Notes: generated by a model from the letters alone, not told the origin. A stretch of 64,000 nt of DNA from an uncultured Flavobacteriaceae bacterium (GCA_947493175.1 CANLQD010000002.1:930001-994000); one strand, 5' to 3'. Counted from the stretch's first letter, positions 9,017-18,789 are shown. Translations and numbers: made by a program.

Positions 9017-10492
9017 ATGAAAAAATTACCGTTTCTGTGTATCCTCGTTCTTTTCGTTTCGTGTCAAAAAACCAAGAAACAGGAAATTACCAAACCCAAT
9101 ATTGTTTTCATTTTTGCCGACGACATGACGTATACCGCAATTCATGCATTGGGCAACGAGGAAATAAAAACACCAAACCTCGACAGGTTGGTCGCTAATG
9201 GCACCACCTTTACAAATGCCTATAACATGGGTGCTTGGAACGGAGCCGTCTGTGTAGCTTCAAGGGCCATGATCATTTCTGGAAGAAGCGTTTGGGATGC
9301 ATATGCTATAAAAGATGAATGGAAAAAAGGACGGCAACTGAACAATACTTGGGGCAGATTGATGCGGCAAGCAGGCTACGACACCTATATGACCGGCAAA
9401 TGGCATGTAAATGCTCGAGCAGATAGCGTTTTTCAAACCGTGGTACATGTGCGTCCGGGCATGCCTGGTGATGCGTGGATCAATTCAGGAAAAGGCGCAA
9501 ATTTCGAATCGAAAGACGGTAGCGACCTTCCTATTGGGTATAATCGTCCCTTAAGCCGAAATGATACGGTTTGGTCGCCTACAGATCAAAAGTTTGGCGG
9601 TTTCTGGGAGGGAGGGAAACATTGGAGCGAGGTGTTGAAAGATGATGCAATGGCCTTTATCAAAAAAACGGGGCAAAGCGATCATCCCTTTTTCATGTAT
9701 CTGGCCTTCAATGCGCCACATGACCCAAGACAAGCCCCCCAAGAATATCTAAACCTCTATCCCGTGGAGCGTATGAAAGTTCCCGAGAGTTTTCTCCCGG
9801 AATATCCTTTTAAGGATAGTATCGGCAATGGCCGGGATCTACGCGACGAAGCGTTGGCACCCTTTCCAAGAACCGAATATGCGGTCAAAGTACATAAAAG
9901 GGAATACTATGCTTTAATTTCGCATTTGGATGCCCAAATCGGGGCATTGCTGAACCAACTGAAAGCGACTGGCAAAATGGATAATACCTATATCATTTTT
10001 ACAGCGGATCACGGACTTGCCTTAGGACGCCATGGGCTCATGGGAAAACAATCACAATTTGACCATAGCATACGACCACCTTTCATTCTCACCGGGCCCA
10101 CCATTCCAAAGGGAAAAAAAATCGGTGCCGATATTTATCTGCAAGATGCCATGGCCACCTCTTTAGACCTGGCCGGTATAGAAAAACCGGATTATGTCTT
10201 TTTCAACAGTGTGCTAGACCTCGCGAACGGAAGTAAAAAGGAAAGTGCTTACGATGCCATTTATGGGGCGTATATGAACCTTCAACGAATGATTCGCAAA
10301 GACGGTTTTAAGTTGATCGTTTATCCTAAATTGCGTAAAGTACTCTTGTTCGATTTGAAAAATGACCCTGAGGAAATGAACGATTTATCCAAAAATCCGG
10401 GGTATTCCCAAAAAGTGGACGAGCTTTTCCAGGCCCTTGTAAAAAAGCAGACAGCCCTCAAGGATCCCTTAGACATATCGGATATCTTGTAA
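9017..10492 (+). CDS. S1-type sulfatase lipoprotein
   Basis: A 491-residue lipoprotein (lipobox LFVSC, Cys16). The formylglycine motif is CVASR at 79-83, fitting C-x-(P/A)-S-R, so Cys79 would be converted by an anaerobic or FGE-type maturase encoded elsewhere. Metal-ligand and active-site segments are present: NIVFIFADDMTY near residue 28, TGKWHVN, YLAFNAPHDPR and FTADHGLALGRHGLMGKQ. It hydrolyses sulfate esters, presumably on an algal glycan, at the cell surface or in the periplasm. It is flanked by two exported Gfo/Idh/MocA oxidoreductases on the same strand. The sulfatase subfamily, and so linkage specificity, cannot be told from reading alone. Confidence 0.93.
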   Translation: MKKLPFLCILVLFVSCQKTKKQEITKPNIVFIFADDMTYTAIHALGNEEIKTPNLDRLVANGTTFTNAYNMGAWNGAVCVASRAMIISGRSVWDAYAIKDEWKKGRQLNNTWGRLMRQAGYDTYMTGKWHVNARADSVFQTVVHVRPGMPGDAWINSGKGANFESKDGSDLPIGYNRPLSRNDTVWSPTDQKFGGFWEGGKHWSEVLKDDAMAFIKKTGQSDHPFFMYLAFNAPHDPRQAPQEYLNLYPVERMKVPESFLPEYPFKDSIGNGRDLRDEALAPFPRTEYAVKVHKREYYALISHLDAQIGALLNQLKATGKMDNTYIIFTADHGLALGRHGLMGKQSQFDHSIRPPFILTGPTIPKGKKIGADIYLQDAMATSLDLAGIEKPDYVFFNSVLDLANGSKKESAYDAIYGAYMNLQRMIRKDGFKLIVYPKLRKVLLFDLKNDPEEMNDLSKNPGYSQKVDELFQALVKKQTALKDPLDISDIL

Positions 10493-10788
10493 ACCTACCC
10501 GACCGACCTCTTTAAAAGTAAACTATCCAAGGTCCTTAGCTTGCCGAAACGGATGTGTGAAGACGTAACAAGTTCGTTAGAAACTTAGAAGAACATACAT
10601 TTTGATTTCGGAGCAAACCTCAAAACATTCAAACCTCCATTATCGCGTAAAATACCAGATAGCTATTTTCACAGATAAACGCTTTATCGACTTCCTTGGT
10701 CCCTTACCATCTCCATACCTGCCTTAGCAAATACAGCTTGTAAACAAACGACTAAAAACGTACCTTGTAATAAACAACAATTACCGGT

Positions 10789-12102
10789 ATGTCATCATCT
10801 CAAAAAAACAACAAGTCGGCCGGAATAGCCCGTAGAAGGTTTCTCCAAAAAACAGCACTTGCCGCCGGTGCGATTACGATTGTACCAAGACATGTATTGG
10901 GGCGAGGCTTTATAGCGCCCAACGATAAAATCAATTTGGGGTTCATCGGCTTAGGCAAACAAAGCAACGGGCTTGCTAAAAGATTTACTGCAAATACCGA
11001 GGCGCAGATCATAGCTGCTAGTGACGTATGGACCACTAAAATGGATTGGTTCAAAAACCACATATCGAGCTTATATGCGACGGAACGTAAGCTCGATACA
11101 TACGATAGTGTACAGTTATATGGGGATTACAAACAACTTCTAGAAAACAAGGAGGTAGATGCTGTGGTCATCGCCACCCCCGACCATTGGCATGCGGTCA
11201 TGGGCATCGATACACTACATGCCGGTAAACACGTATTTTTAGAAAAGCCATTGACCCATCGAATCAGTGAGGGTATTGAGTTGGTGAAGACCGTCAAAAA
11301 AACGGGGAAGACACTACAAACAGGTAGTATGCAACGATCTGGTGAAAACTTCCGCCGGGCTTGCGAATTGGTGCGAAATGGTTATCTCGGAGATATCTCC
11401 AAAATATTGGTGAATGTAGGTGATCCCGCAATCCCCTATAATCTAAAGGCGGAAGAAATGCCTAAAGAAGTCGATTGGAATGCATGGTGCGGACCAGCGC
11501 CACTCCTGGATTATAACCACCGGTTGGCACCCTCGCGCAACGATGTAGACTTTTGGCCCGATTGGAGAAAATATCGGGAAACAGGCGGCGGTATCCTATG
11601 CGATTGGGGTGCCCATATGTTCGATATCGCACAATGGGCGTTAGGAATGGATCGTTCAGGCCCTATCAGATACATTCCCCCCACCGACCGAAGTGCCGTG
11701 CGAGGCTTACGAATGTTCTATGAAAACGGCATCGAAATGGTCCATGAGGATTTTGATAGGGGATGGGGTGTACGTTTTATTGGGTCCGAAGGCACCTTGG
11801 ACATTAGCCGTAGCTATTTGGAAGCTACCCCTGAAACCATATTGACTACAAGTTTGAAACCGTCGGACATCCGTTTGTACAACTCAAACGGAAATCATTA
11901 CCAGGATTGGTTGGATGCCATAAAGAATAACACACCTCCTTTATGCGATGTAGAGACAGGTCACCGATCAGCAAGTATTTGCAATATCGCGAACATTGCT
12001 TACCAACTTGGACGTCCCCTGGAATGGGATCCCGTGGAACAACACTTCAAAGGCGATATAGAAGCGAATGCCTTAAGACATCGGAAGAACAGAGTGTTTT
12101 AA
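10789..12102 (+). CDS. Gfo/Idh/MocA-family oxidoreductase with Tat signal (second copy)
   Basis: A 437-residue paralogue of the gene at 7612-8982 but only distantly similar. It has a clear twin-arginine signal (ARRRFLQKTALAAGA at 14-28), then INLGFIGLGKQSNG as the nucleotide-binding loop, ATPDHWHAVMGIDTLHAGKH and LEKPLTHRISEG carrying the conserved EKP. The later HRLAPSRNDVDFWPDWRKY and GGGILCDWGAHMFDIAQWAL stretches are typical of the C-terminal sugar-binding domain. A 296-bp gap with no clear promoter or repeat separates it from the sulfatase, so it may have its own transcript. It is likely a periplasmic sugar oxidoreductase; substrate unknown. Confidence 0.9.
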   Translation: MSSSQKNNKSAGIARRRFLQKTALAAGAITIVPRHVLGRGFIAPNDKINLGFIGLGKQSNGLAKRFTANTEAQIIAASDVWTTKMDWFKNHISSLYATERKLDTYDSVQLYGDYKQLLENKEVDAVVIATPDHWHAVMGIDTLHAGKHVFLEKPLTHRISEGIELVKTVKKTGKTLQTGSMQRSGENFRRACELVRNGYLGDISKILVNVGDPAIPYNLKAEEMPKEVDWNAWCGPAPLLDYNHRLAPSRNDVDFWPDWRKYRETGGGILCDWGAHMFDIAQWALGMDRSGPIRYIPPTDRSAVRGLRMFYENGIEMVHEDFDRGWGVRFIGSEGTLDISRSYLEATPETILTTSLKPSDIRLYNSNGNHYQDWLDAIKNNTPPLCDVETGHRSASICNIANIAYQLGRPLEWDPVEQHFKGDIEANALRHRKNRVF

Positions 12103-12197
12103 GAGGGTTGAAAAAACCGGCATGGAAGCTTTAACTCCCCATTTTGATTTGGCTATTTCAACTTTGATATTATTATTGGTATTTGAATTACAACATT

Positions 12198-13073
12198 ATG
12201 GTACAAGACTTTGCCGATTATCACGAATTAAGTTCAGACTTGTTTAGTTGGCCTTCCTCCAAAGAAGAATGGGACCAGTATCGTCTTAGTGAGAAACAGG
12301 TAGCCCATTTTCACGAGTTTGGGTATGTTTCGGGTATAAAACTACTCAATGAAGAGCAAATTGAAGTGCTACGTAAGGATTTGGAAGCGGTGATGGATCC
12401 AAAGCATCCCGGTCATCATTTGTTTTATGAATTCCATAGCAATGAATCGGAAGACTCCGATTCGGTCTTGTTCCATTCCTTGGGACATTGGCGTATGACC
12501 GAAGCTTTTCACGATGTACTCTGGAACCCCGCTTTTGTAATGGCCGCCCACCAACTATTGGAGCATAAACCGGTGCGATTCTGGCACGACCAGCTTTTCT
12601 GTAAACCTGCCAAACATGGCGGTGTCGTCGCTTGGCATCAAGACTATTCATATTGGACGCGAACGGTGGCCATGCAACATTTAACATGTTGGACAGGGCT
12701 TGACGATGCCACCACCGAAAACGGATGCCTGCACTATATCCCTGGAAGTCATCGCTGGGGTTTGTTAAATGCACCGGAACTAGCAGGTGATATGAACGGA
12801 CTCATGGAGTATCTCACCGAAGCACAAAAAGCAGCCTTTAAACCGGTCGCTATCGAATTAAAAAAAGGGTATGCTTCATTTCACCATCCACTTTTGGTTC
12901 ATGGTTCCTATGAAAATAGGTCCGAAAGGCGTCGAAGGGCTTTTGTACTGAATGTTTTTGCCGATGGCACCGTGAGCAATACCAATGAGGAATTGCTCAA
13001 AGGGGTACCACCGATTCCAAAAGGAAAAAAAATGGAGGGGAAATTCTTTCCCATGTTATTTCAAGGAAACTAA
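12198..13073 (+). CDS. Phytanoyl-CoA dioxygenase (PhyH) family protein
   Basis: 291 residues from the ATG at 12198; an in-frame TTG 15 bp upstream is less likely. The Fe(II)/2-oxoglutarate dioxygenase signature is visible: HQDYSYW (His and Asp ligands), GCLHYIPGSHRWG and HHPLLVHGSYENRSERRRRAF (distal His and the 2-oxoglutarate-binding Arg). There is no signal peptide, so it is cytoplasmic. PhyH proteins hydroxylate diverse small molecules, and in marine Bacteroidota they often accompany sugar oxidoreductases. It follows the second Gfo/Idh/MocA gene by 95 bp. The substrate is unknown. Confidence 0.88.
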   Translation: MVQDFADYHELSSDLFSWPSSKEEWDQYRLSEKQVAHFHEFGYVSGIKLLNEEQIEVLRKDLEAVMDPKHPGHHLFYEFHSNESEDSDSVLFHSLGHWRMTEAFHDVLWNPAFVMAAHQLLEHKPVRFWHDQLFCKPAKHGGVVAWHQDYSYWTRTVAMQHLTCWTGLDDATTENGCLHYIPGSHRWGLLNAPELAGDMNGLMEYLTEAQKAAFKPVAIELKKGYASFHHPLLVHGSYENRSERRRRAFVLNVFADGTVSNTNEELLKGVPPIPKGKKMEGKFFPMLFQGN

Positions 13074-13105
13074 AAAGCAAGGCAGGGTAGTCATAATAGG
13101 TTTAG

Positions 13106-14323
13106 ATGAAACGTTCCGGTACGGCAGATTTGGTATTGTATGGAGGCGGTATTCCGCCATGGCTCTTTCGTCGAATGAAAGAACTGACCTTACCGATAGT
13201 CGAGGCCATTATCACACAAAATGGAAAAGATGATTTTTTGGAACGTTTATCGGACCCATTTTGGTTTCAAAGTTTTGGCGCGGTTATCGGAATGGATTGG
13301 AATTCTTCGGGCGTTACCACCGCGGTCATGCGCGCCCTAAAACAAACGATCAATCCCCATTCGAAGCAGTTGGGACTCCACATCTGTGGGGGAAAGGGAA
13401 AAGAATCGTTAAAGACACCCCTTGAGCTGCTCACCGTAGGCGACCGTACCGGTTTAAATGGCCATGCGTTGGCACGGGCGAGCAAACTCAGCGCAAAAGT
13501 GGACAATACGGCCGTCCAGGACGGTTTTCATCTTTACCTCCATAATTTCGTTGTCTGTGATACCGGCAAATGGACGGTCATCCAACAAGGCATGCATCAC
13601 TCAAACGGCCAGGCCCGACGCTATCATTGGCATTCGGAAAACTTAAAATCATTCGTTGAAGAGCCACATACGGCCGTTTGCGGAGACCATCAAGGAGCGA
13701 TTCTGAACCTCGTACATAAAAAGGCGCAGGACACACAAAGCGGTATTTTGAAAATCGCCTCGGAGCATCCTGATAGCATTCTCAAGGAAGTGCCCCATTT
13801 GCTGGTTCCCTCCTACTGCGATATCAAACCAAAAGATGTAGATCTCAAACGACTTGGCAGCATTTTATGGTTGGCACAGGAAAACGAGACCCGAAAATTT
13901 GATGAATTATTGTTGTTAAAGGGGTTAGGTCCGAGAACGCTACAGTCATTGACGCTCATAAGTGAAATTATTCATGGTACGCCTTCCCGGTTTTCAGATC
14001 CTGCCCGATTTTCATTTGCCCATGGCGCAAAAAATGCGAAACCGTTCGCGGTACCCACAAAAATCTATGACGAGACCATAACTGTTTTGAAAAAGGCCGT
14101 CGAGGTATCTAAAATTGGGAACGGTGATAAACTAAAAGCTATCGAAAAACTCTCAAAACTTGCCCAGCAGGCCGAAGCCGGTTTTGTGCCGGACGCCAAT
14201 TTTGAAAAAGTCGTCGCAAAAGAGAAATCGAAGGCTCAAGAATATGGTGCAAGGAGTATGAAAGATGAAACGCATACCATCCTTAAAAAAAAGAAAGACG
14301 ACCAACTTCGGTTATTTGACTAA
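13106..14323 (+). CDS. DUF763 domain protein
   Basis: A 405-residue cytoplasmic protein. It begins MKRSGTADLVLYGGGIPPWL and contains SDPFWFQSFGAVIGMDWNSS, LGLHICGGKGKESLKTP, SAKVDNTAVQDGFHLYLH and ARRYHWHSENLKSFVEEPH, which I recognise as the DUF763 family best known from archaea and thermophiles. Around residue 270 LLLLKGLGPRTLQSLTLISE resembles a helix-hairpin-helix, so nucleic-acid contact is possible. The last 60 residues are lysine-rich and probably extended. No function is established for the family as far as I know. It starts 32 bp after the PhyH stop and has no obvious link to glycan catabolism. Confidence 0.88.
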   Translation: MKRSGTADLVLYGGGIPPWLFRRMKELTLPIVEAIITQNGKDDFLERLSDPFWFQSFGAVIGMDWNSSGVTTAVMRALKQTINPHSKQLGLHICGGKGKESLKTPLELLTVGDRTGLNGHALARASKLSAKVDNTAVQDGFHLYLHNFVVCDTGKWTVIQQGMHHSNGQARRYHWHSENLKSFVEEPHTAVCGDHQGAILNLVHKKAQDTQSGILKIASEHPDSILKEVPHLLVPSYCDIKPKDVDLKRLGSILWLAQENETRKFDELLLLKGLGPRTLQSLTLISEIIHGTPSRFSDPARFSFAHGAKNAKPFAVPTKIYDETITVLKKAVEVSKIGNGDKLKAIEKLSKLAQQAEAGFVPDANFEKVVAKEKSKAQEYGARSMKDETHTILKKKKDDQLRLFD

Positions 14324-14521
14324 CCAAACATCATTTAAAAACCAATGGACTTCAATCGCCTAAAGGCAACCAAAGATTACATCCCCCAGAATATGTGCAC
14401 CAATAACGAATGCTTATTAACCCATGTCTAGTATATAGATATATAAGTCATCACCCAAGGCAGGAAATTACCCGGAATGGTATATTCATGCGAAGTACGC
14501 ATCCATCCGACGGTCCCAATC

Positions 14522-15204
14522 CTAGCTTTTTAGTTTTTGAATCATCGCTAAAGTGGTGGCTATGACATGCTTCAGCGTATCAAAATCTTCCTTGGCGAGT
14601 AGTTCCTTGCGAATTAGTTGAGACCCCATTCCTACGCATGTTACCACGGCATCGAACCATGCCCGTAAATTTGATTCTTCCGTGCTTACCCCCCGGTGGG
14701 CATTACATTGGTCCATGGTTGTGGTCCTCGTATTGCTTTTACAAAAGCTGGGCCGTAGATAGCCCCGGGAAACAATTTGACGATTTCGCAACCCAGTTCC
14801 TCGGCTTCATTGATCTCGGTCAAAGAGCCACAACCCGGTGACCAAAGTATCTTTCTACGGTTACAAACAAGGGCGATATCTTCCCGTAGCGACGGGGTCA
14901 CGATAAAGTTCGCTCCCATCTGCATGAACAACGATGCTGCAGCGGCATCCGTAATGGAACCGACTCCCATGATCATTCCGGGTAATTCCTTGACGGCAAA
15001 TTTGTTGAGTGCTAGAAATACTTCGAAAGCAAAATCGCCCCGAGTGGTAAACTCCGTCAAACGCGCCCCACCCTCGTAGCACGCTCTTAAGACTTTTTTT
15101 CCCAAATCGGCATTTGGGTGATAGAACAAAGGAATCATTCCGGATTCCTTCATTGCCGCTGCAGCTTCCAATCTTGTGTATTGTGCCAGGTCAAGGTTTA
15201 ACAT
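14522..15204 (-). pseudogene. eda: KDPG aldolase, interrupted by a one-base frameshift in a G6 run
   Basis: Residues 1-172 (to 14686) are a clear 2-dehydro-3-deoxyphosphogluconate aldolase: RLTEFTTRGDF (Glu51), the Schiff-base lysine in IVKLFPGAIYGP (Lys143) and NVMPTGG. The frame then stops at TAA directly after six G (the C run 14689-14694 on the plus strand). One further G, or a -1 slip on GGGGGG, continues as VSTEESNLRAWFDAVVTCVG to a stop at 14522, giving about 227 residues, the family's normal length. It is the last gene of the uronate catabolic operon, about 100 bp after kdgK. It could be a true mutation, slippage-rescued, or a homopolymer read error; the downstream half is well preserved, which argues against old decay. 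Confidence 0.85.
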
Positions 15205-15306
15205 TGGTCCTAAATGTCAAGCTCGATGCCGGAGGTAGCTTGGTTCGGTTTCCTGTTTCAAAACAAGTCTCGTTCTTTTAAAATACCGACTCCGTGCATT
15301 TGCAAA

Positions 15307-16347
15307 TTAGCGCGCTACGCGTCCTGAGGCATCACCACCCATCAATTTTTCTACCTCGGCGACCGTGACCAAATTGGCATCGGCTTTAATGGTATGCTTT
15401 AGGCAGGAGGCGGCTACTGCAAAGTCCAACGCATTTTGATCGTCTTCCGGATATGTCAGCAAACCGTAAATCAATCCCCCCATAAAGGAATCGCCCCCAC
15501 CAACACGATCCACGATGTCGGTAATTTGATACTGACGGGTCTCATACATTTTTTTTCCGTCGTACAAAACACCGGCCCAGGTATTGTGCGAGGCGGAAAT
15601 AGAACCTCTTAAGGTCGTTATTACTTTTTTGGCCTTAGGAAATTTTTTCATCATTTGCTTACAAACGGACAAAAATGCGCCGGCCTTTACCTCATGTCCG
15701 CGTTTGTGAACATCCAGGCCTTCGGGATGTATCCCAAAATGCTTCTCGGCATCCTCTTCATTCCCTAGGATAATGTCGCAATATGAGGTAAGTTCGGTCA
15801 TTATCGTTTCCCGGTCCCCTTCATATTTCCATAGTTTGGCGCGGTAATTCAAATCTGTGGAAATAGCAATTCCTTTGCTGCTTGCCACTTTAACGGCCTC
15901 CAGACAAACATCTGCAGCGCCTTGCGAGATAGCCGGCGTAATACCCGTCCAGTGGAACCATTCCACTTCATCGAAAACGGCATCCCAATCGATCATACCT
16001 TTCTCGATTTCGGCAATGGAAGAATGTGCTCGATCGTACACGACCTTACTGCCCCTGCTAACAGCTCCTGTTTCCAAAAAATAAATCCCCAGACGGTCAC
16101 CGCCAAAGATGATCTTGTCGGTACCTACCCCTCTTTTCCGCATTTCCATGAGTGCACATTCCCCAATATCGTTTTTTGGCAAACGTGTCACAAAATCGAC
16201 AGCTATCCCATAATTCGCCAAGGATACGGCCACATTGGATTCTCCACCCCCGTATACCACATCGAAGCTATTGGCTTGTGAAAATCTTAAAAATCCCGGG
16301 GGCGCCAAGCGAAGCATGATTTCCCCAAAGGTCACTACTTTTTTCAT
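15307..16347 (-). CDS. kdgK: 2-keto-3-deoxygluconate kinase (PfkB family)
   Basis: 346 residues from the ATG at 16347; the ATG 9 bp upstream is less likely. PfkB-fold sugar kinase features are present: VTFGEIMLRLAPPG at the start, YGGGESNVAVSLANYG (sugar-binding glycines), and DIVDRVGGGDSFMGGLIYG holding the catalytic Asp and anion hole near residues 285-303. The reaction is ATP-dependent phosphorylation of KDG to KDPG in the cytoplasm. It sits 14 bp after an SDR gene and before the KDPG aldolase, which supports KDG over other PfkB substrates. Confidence 0.92.
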   Translation of the reverse strand: MKKVVTFGEIMLRLAPPGFLRFSQANSFDVVYGGGESNVAVSLANYGIAVDFVTRLPKNDIGECALMEMRKRGVGTDKIIFGGDRLGIYFLETGAVSRGSKVVYDRAHSSIAEIEKGMIDWDAVFDEVEWFHWTGITPAISQGAADVCLEAVKVASSKGIAISTDLNYRAKLWKYEGDRETIMTELTSYCDIILGNEEDAEKHFGIHPEGLDVHKRGHEVKAGAFLSVCKQMMKKFPKAKKVITTLRGSISASHNTWAGVLYDGKKMYETRQYQITDIVDRVGGGDSFMGGLIYGLLTYPEDDQNALDFAVAASCLKHTIKADANLVTVAEVEKLMGGDASGRVAR

Positions 16348-16361
16348 CCGAACCACTGCCT

Positions 16362-17123
16362 TTAAATTCCTAAACCTTGTCCACCACCCACTTGAATGGT
16401 TTCGGCCGTCATGAAAGCCGCGCCATCACTGACCAAAAATGAAACGACCGCGGCTACATCGTCAGGTTCACCTAATCTTCCCAGTAGAATGTTATTTTTC
16501 CATGATTGGAATACTTCGGGTTTCGTCGATTTTATTTGGGCATGGAAGGGCGTATCGATGGTACCGGGCGATACCGCATTGACCCGTATGCCGTCAACGG
16601 CAAGGTCTTTTGCCAGTGCGCGCGTCAACGCATGTACACCTGCCTTCGAAGTTCCGTAAATACCGGCTCCCGGTCCTCCCGCATTCCACCCGGCGATGGA
16701 TGTATAGTTGATAATCGAGGGATTGCTTCCCTTTTTAAGAAAAGGAATCGCTGCCCTGGAGCAGAAAAAAGTGGAATCGAGATTCAGGGCCATTACAGAC
16801 CTGTAAAACTCCGTCGTCATCTCCTCAAATCTTGAACGACCTCCCAATCCCCCCGCATTGTTGATGAGTGCGTCTATCTTGCCGTATTTTTTTCCAATTT
16901 TTTTGATGTTTTCGTTGACCGCAGCCTCATCGGTGACATCAAAACCGTAATATGTCGTTGTGATACCTTCGGCTGTAAGCTCGGCCACTCTTTCGGCTCC
17001 TGCCCCATCATCGATACCGTTTAGGATAACGGTAAAACCATCCTTCCCCAATCGTTTGGCTACTGCAAATCCGATACCGCCGGTCGCTCCGGTTATGATC
17101 GCTATTTTTTCATTTGAACTCAT
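16362..17123 (-). CDS. SDR-family oxidoreductase, candidate DEH reductase
   Basis: 253 residues of classical short-chain dehydrogenase. It has TGATGGIG as the cofactor glycine motif, NNAGG, the active-site Ser in NYTSIAG and YGTSK (Tyr-x-x-x-Lys), followed by RVNAVSPGTIDTPF. Context between the MFS transporter and kdgK suggests reduction of 4-deoxy-L-erythro-5-hexoseulose uronate (DEH) to 2-keto-3-deoxygluconate, as shown for SDR reductases of alginate-degrading bacteria. A second SDR in the locus (24785-25537) could do this step instead; which of the two is the DEH reductase is not decidable here. Cofactor preference cannot be stated. Confidence 0.87.
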   Translation of the reverse strand: MSSNEKIAIITGATGGIGFAVAKRLGKDGFTVILNGIDDGAGAERVAELTAEGITTTYYGFDVTDEAAVNENIKKIGKKYGKIDALINNAGGLGGRSRFEEMTTEFYRSVMALNLDSTFFCSRAAIPFLKKGSNPSIINYTSIAGWNAGGPGAGIYGTSKAGVHALTRALAKDLAVDGIRVNAVSPGTIDTPFHAQIKSTKPEVFQSWKNNILLGRLGEPDDVAAVVSFLVSDGAAFMTAETIQVGGGQGLGI

Positions 17124-17216
17124 TTCGCGCTTTATTTACTTAGTGAATAATTACTATTTCTTTTTTTACTAAAACTCATTACCATTTCTTCCCTTGCGAG
17201 GGAATTTGAATGTGGA

Positions 17217-18521
17217 TTACCCCCTTTTTTGTTTCAAGGGTGCGATTGTTCCGCACAAAAACCAAATACTTGCCAATGCTATCAACGCCAGGGCGGCACC
17301 AATAACAAAGGCGGGGGTATAATTACCTCCCATGGTCAACCAAGGTACCAGATACGTTAATCCCGCCGCGGCCAACTTCGCGGCCATTCCTGCAAAACCA
17401 GACAAGGTACCGACGGTCTTACCACTGAAAAAATCACTGGGCAGTGTCTGTATATTGCCTATGGCGGTTTGAAAGCCAAATAGAATGACTGCCATAATCA
17501 AAACAGCCGTTACGGGGGCTCCCGGGTTCGCCATCGCCAACAATGCCGGCAACATGATCATACACCCAAGGGTGATAACCATTTTACGGGTCTTATCGAT
17601 GCTCCATCCCCCCTTTAATCTATTCTGAGCCAATAAGCCCCCGAACCAAGCTCCCAACATGGCCCCTACATAAGGTACCCACCCGTAAATACCAATTGCC
17701 TTTACGTCCATACCGTATACTTCGTTGAGATAAATCGGAATCCAAAAGACGAACAACCACCAAATCGGATCGATTGCCGCCGAAGCCAGAATGACACCCC
17801 AACTCTGTTTATGCTTTAACAAGGTAGTTGTATCGGGAGTATATGCAGACTGTGAACCGTTTTCAGCATCGGAAATTTCATTTTTCTGTCCGCTTAAAAT
17901 ATATTCGCGTTCTTCTTTCGAAATCCAAGGATGGTCTTTTGGGGGCGATTTGACCAAGAACATCCATGGTATGAGCCATAGCAAACCGGTAACGCCCACC
18001 AGTATAAAGATGGTTTGCCAACTAAAGTATATGGATAGAAATGCGATCAGTGGAATGGAGATAATACCTCCGATGGCAGCCCCCGAATTGAACAAACCTT
18101 GGGCAAAGGCCCTTTCTTTCGTCGGGAACCATTCGGCATTCGCTTTTGCCGCTCCCGGCCAATTCCCGGCCTCCGCCACTCCTAATATGGAGCGAAAAAT
18201 CCCGAAACTCAAAACCGATTTTGCCAAGGCATGCATCGCAGTGGCAATCGACCATACCCCGATGGATAAGGCAAATCCCAAACGGGTGCCGATCCAGTCG
18301 AATATTTTTCCAAAAATGGCTTGCCCAAAAGCATAGGAAAAAACAAAGATGATCGAAATCAGCGCGTAGATCTCTTTTCGTTCCAAGGCCGATTTGTCGG
18401 GAAATAGTTGTGTTGCGATTTCCGGCCATAATACGTTCAATGACTGCCGGTCTATATAGTTGATCACCGTAGCAAGAGCGATGAGTGCTATGACCCACCA
18501 TCTTAATCCTTTAATTTTCAT
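17217..18521 (-). CDS. MFS transporter, hexuronate/DEH type (ExuT-like)
   Basis: 434 residues from the ATG at 18521; upstream in-frame codons add an implausible soluble extension. It is a 12-helix major facilitator with NYIDRQSLNVLWPEI in helix 1, the family hallmark of anion:cation symporters such as ExuT and GudP, and GKIFDWIGTRLG between helices 2 and 3. VAEAGNWPGAAKANAEWFP is also typical of uronate carriers. It should import unsaturated uronate or DEH from periplasm to cytoplasm. It starts the segment MFS-SDR-kdgK-eda, separated from the GntR gene by 268 bp. That gap holds a short hairpin GGAGC-N5-GCTCC (18617-18631) and an imperfect palindrome at 18671-18698, but not the TTGGTTWACCA operator. 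Confidence 0.9.
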   Translation of the reverse strand: MKIKGLRWWVIALIALATVINYIDRQSLNVLWPEIATQLFPDKSALERKEIYALISIIFVFSYAFGQAIFGKIFDWIGTRLGFALSIGVWSIATAMHALAKSVLSFGIFRSILGVAEAGNWPGAAKANAEWFPTKERAFAQGLFNSGAAIGGIISIPLIAFLSIYFSWQTIFILVGVTGLLWLIPWMFLVKSPPKDHPWISKEEREYILSGQKNEISDAENGSQSAYTPDTTTLLKHKQSWGVILASAAIDPIWWLFVFWIPIYLNEVYGMDVKAIGIYGWVPYVGAMLGAWFGGLLAQNRLKGGWSIDKTRKMVITLGCMIMLPALLAMANPGAPVTAVLIMAVILFGFQTAIGNIQTLPSDFFSGKTVGTLSGFAGMAAKLAAAGLTYLVPWLTMGGNYTPAFVIGAALALIALASIWFLCGTIAPLKQKRG

Positions 18522-18789
18522 TTTGTTCCTATTTTGGTGTAGCAACACCGTTTTAGCTTGTAAATAATGACCATAAACGGTTTCCTTACGGTTGTTTATA
18601 GACAAAAGCATAGCAGGGAGCGATTTGCTCCTCTCAATTTCATACTTAAAATAATCGCTAAAAACTTCTTGTAGTAATTACCTTGTAAGTGGTACTACGA
18701 CGGAATTTGATAGGCCGGTTCTAAGTATTATTCCCTTCTTCCCATACTAGAGCGATAAAACCGTGCAGTCTTATCAATGCTAGTTTCTT

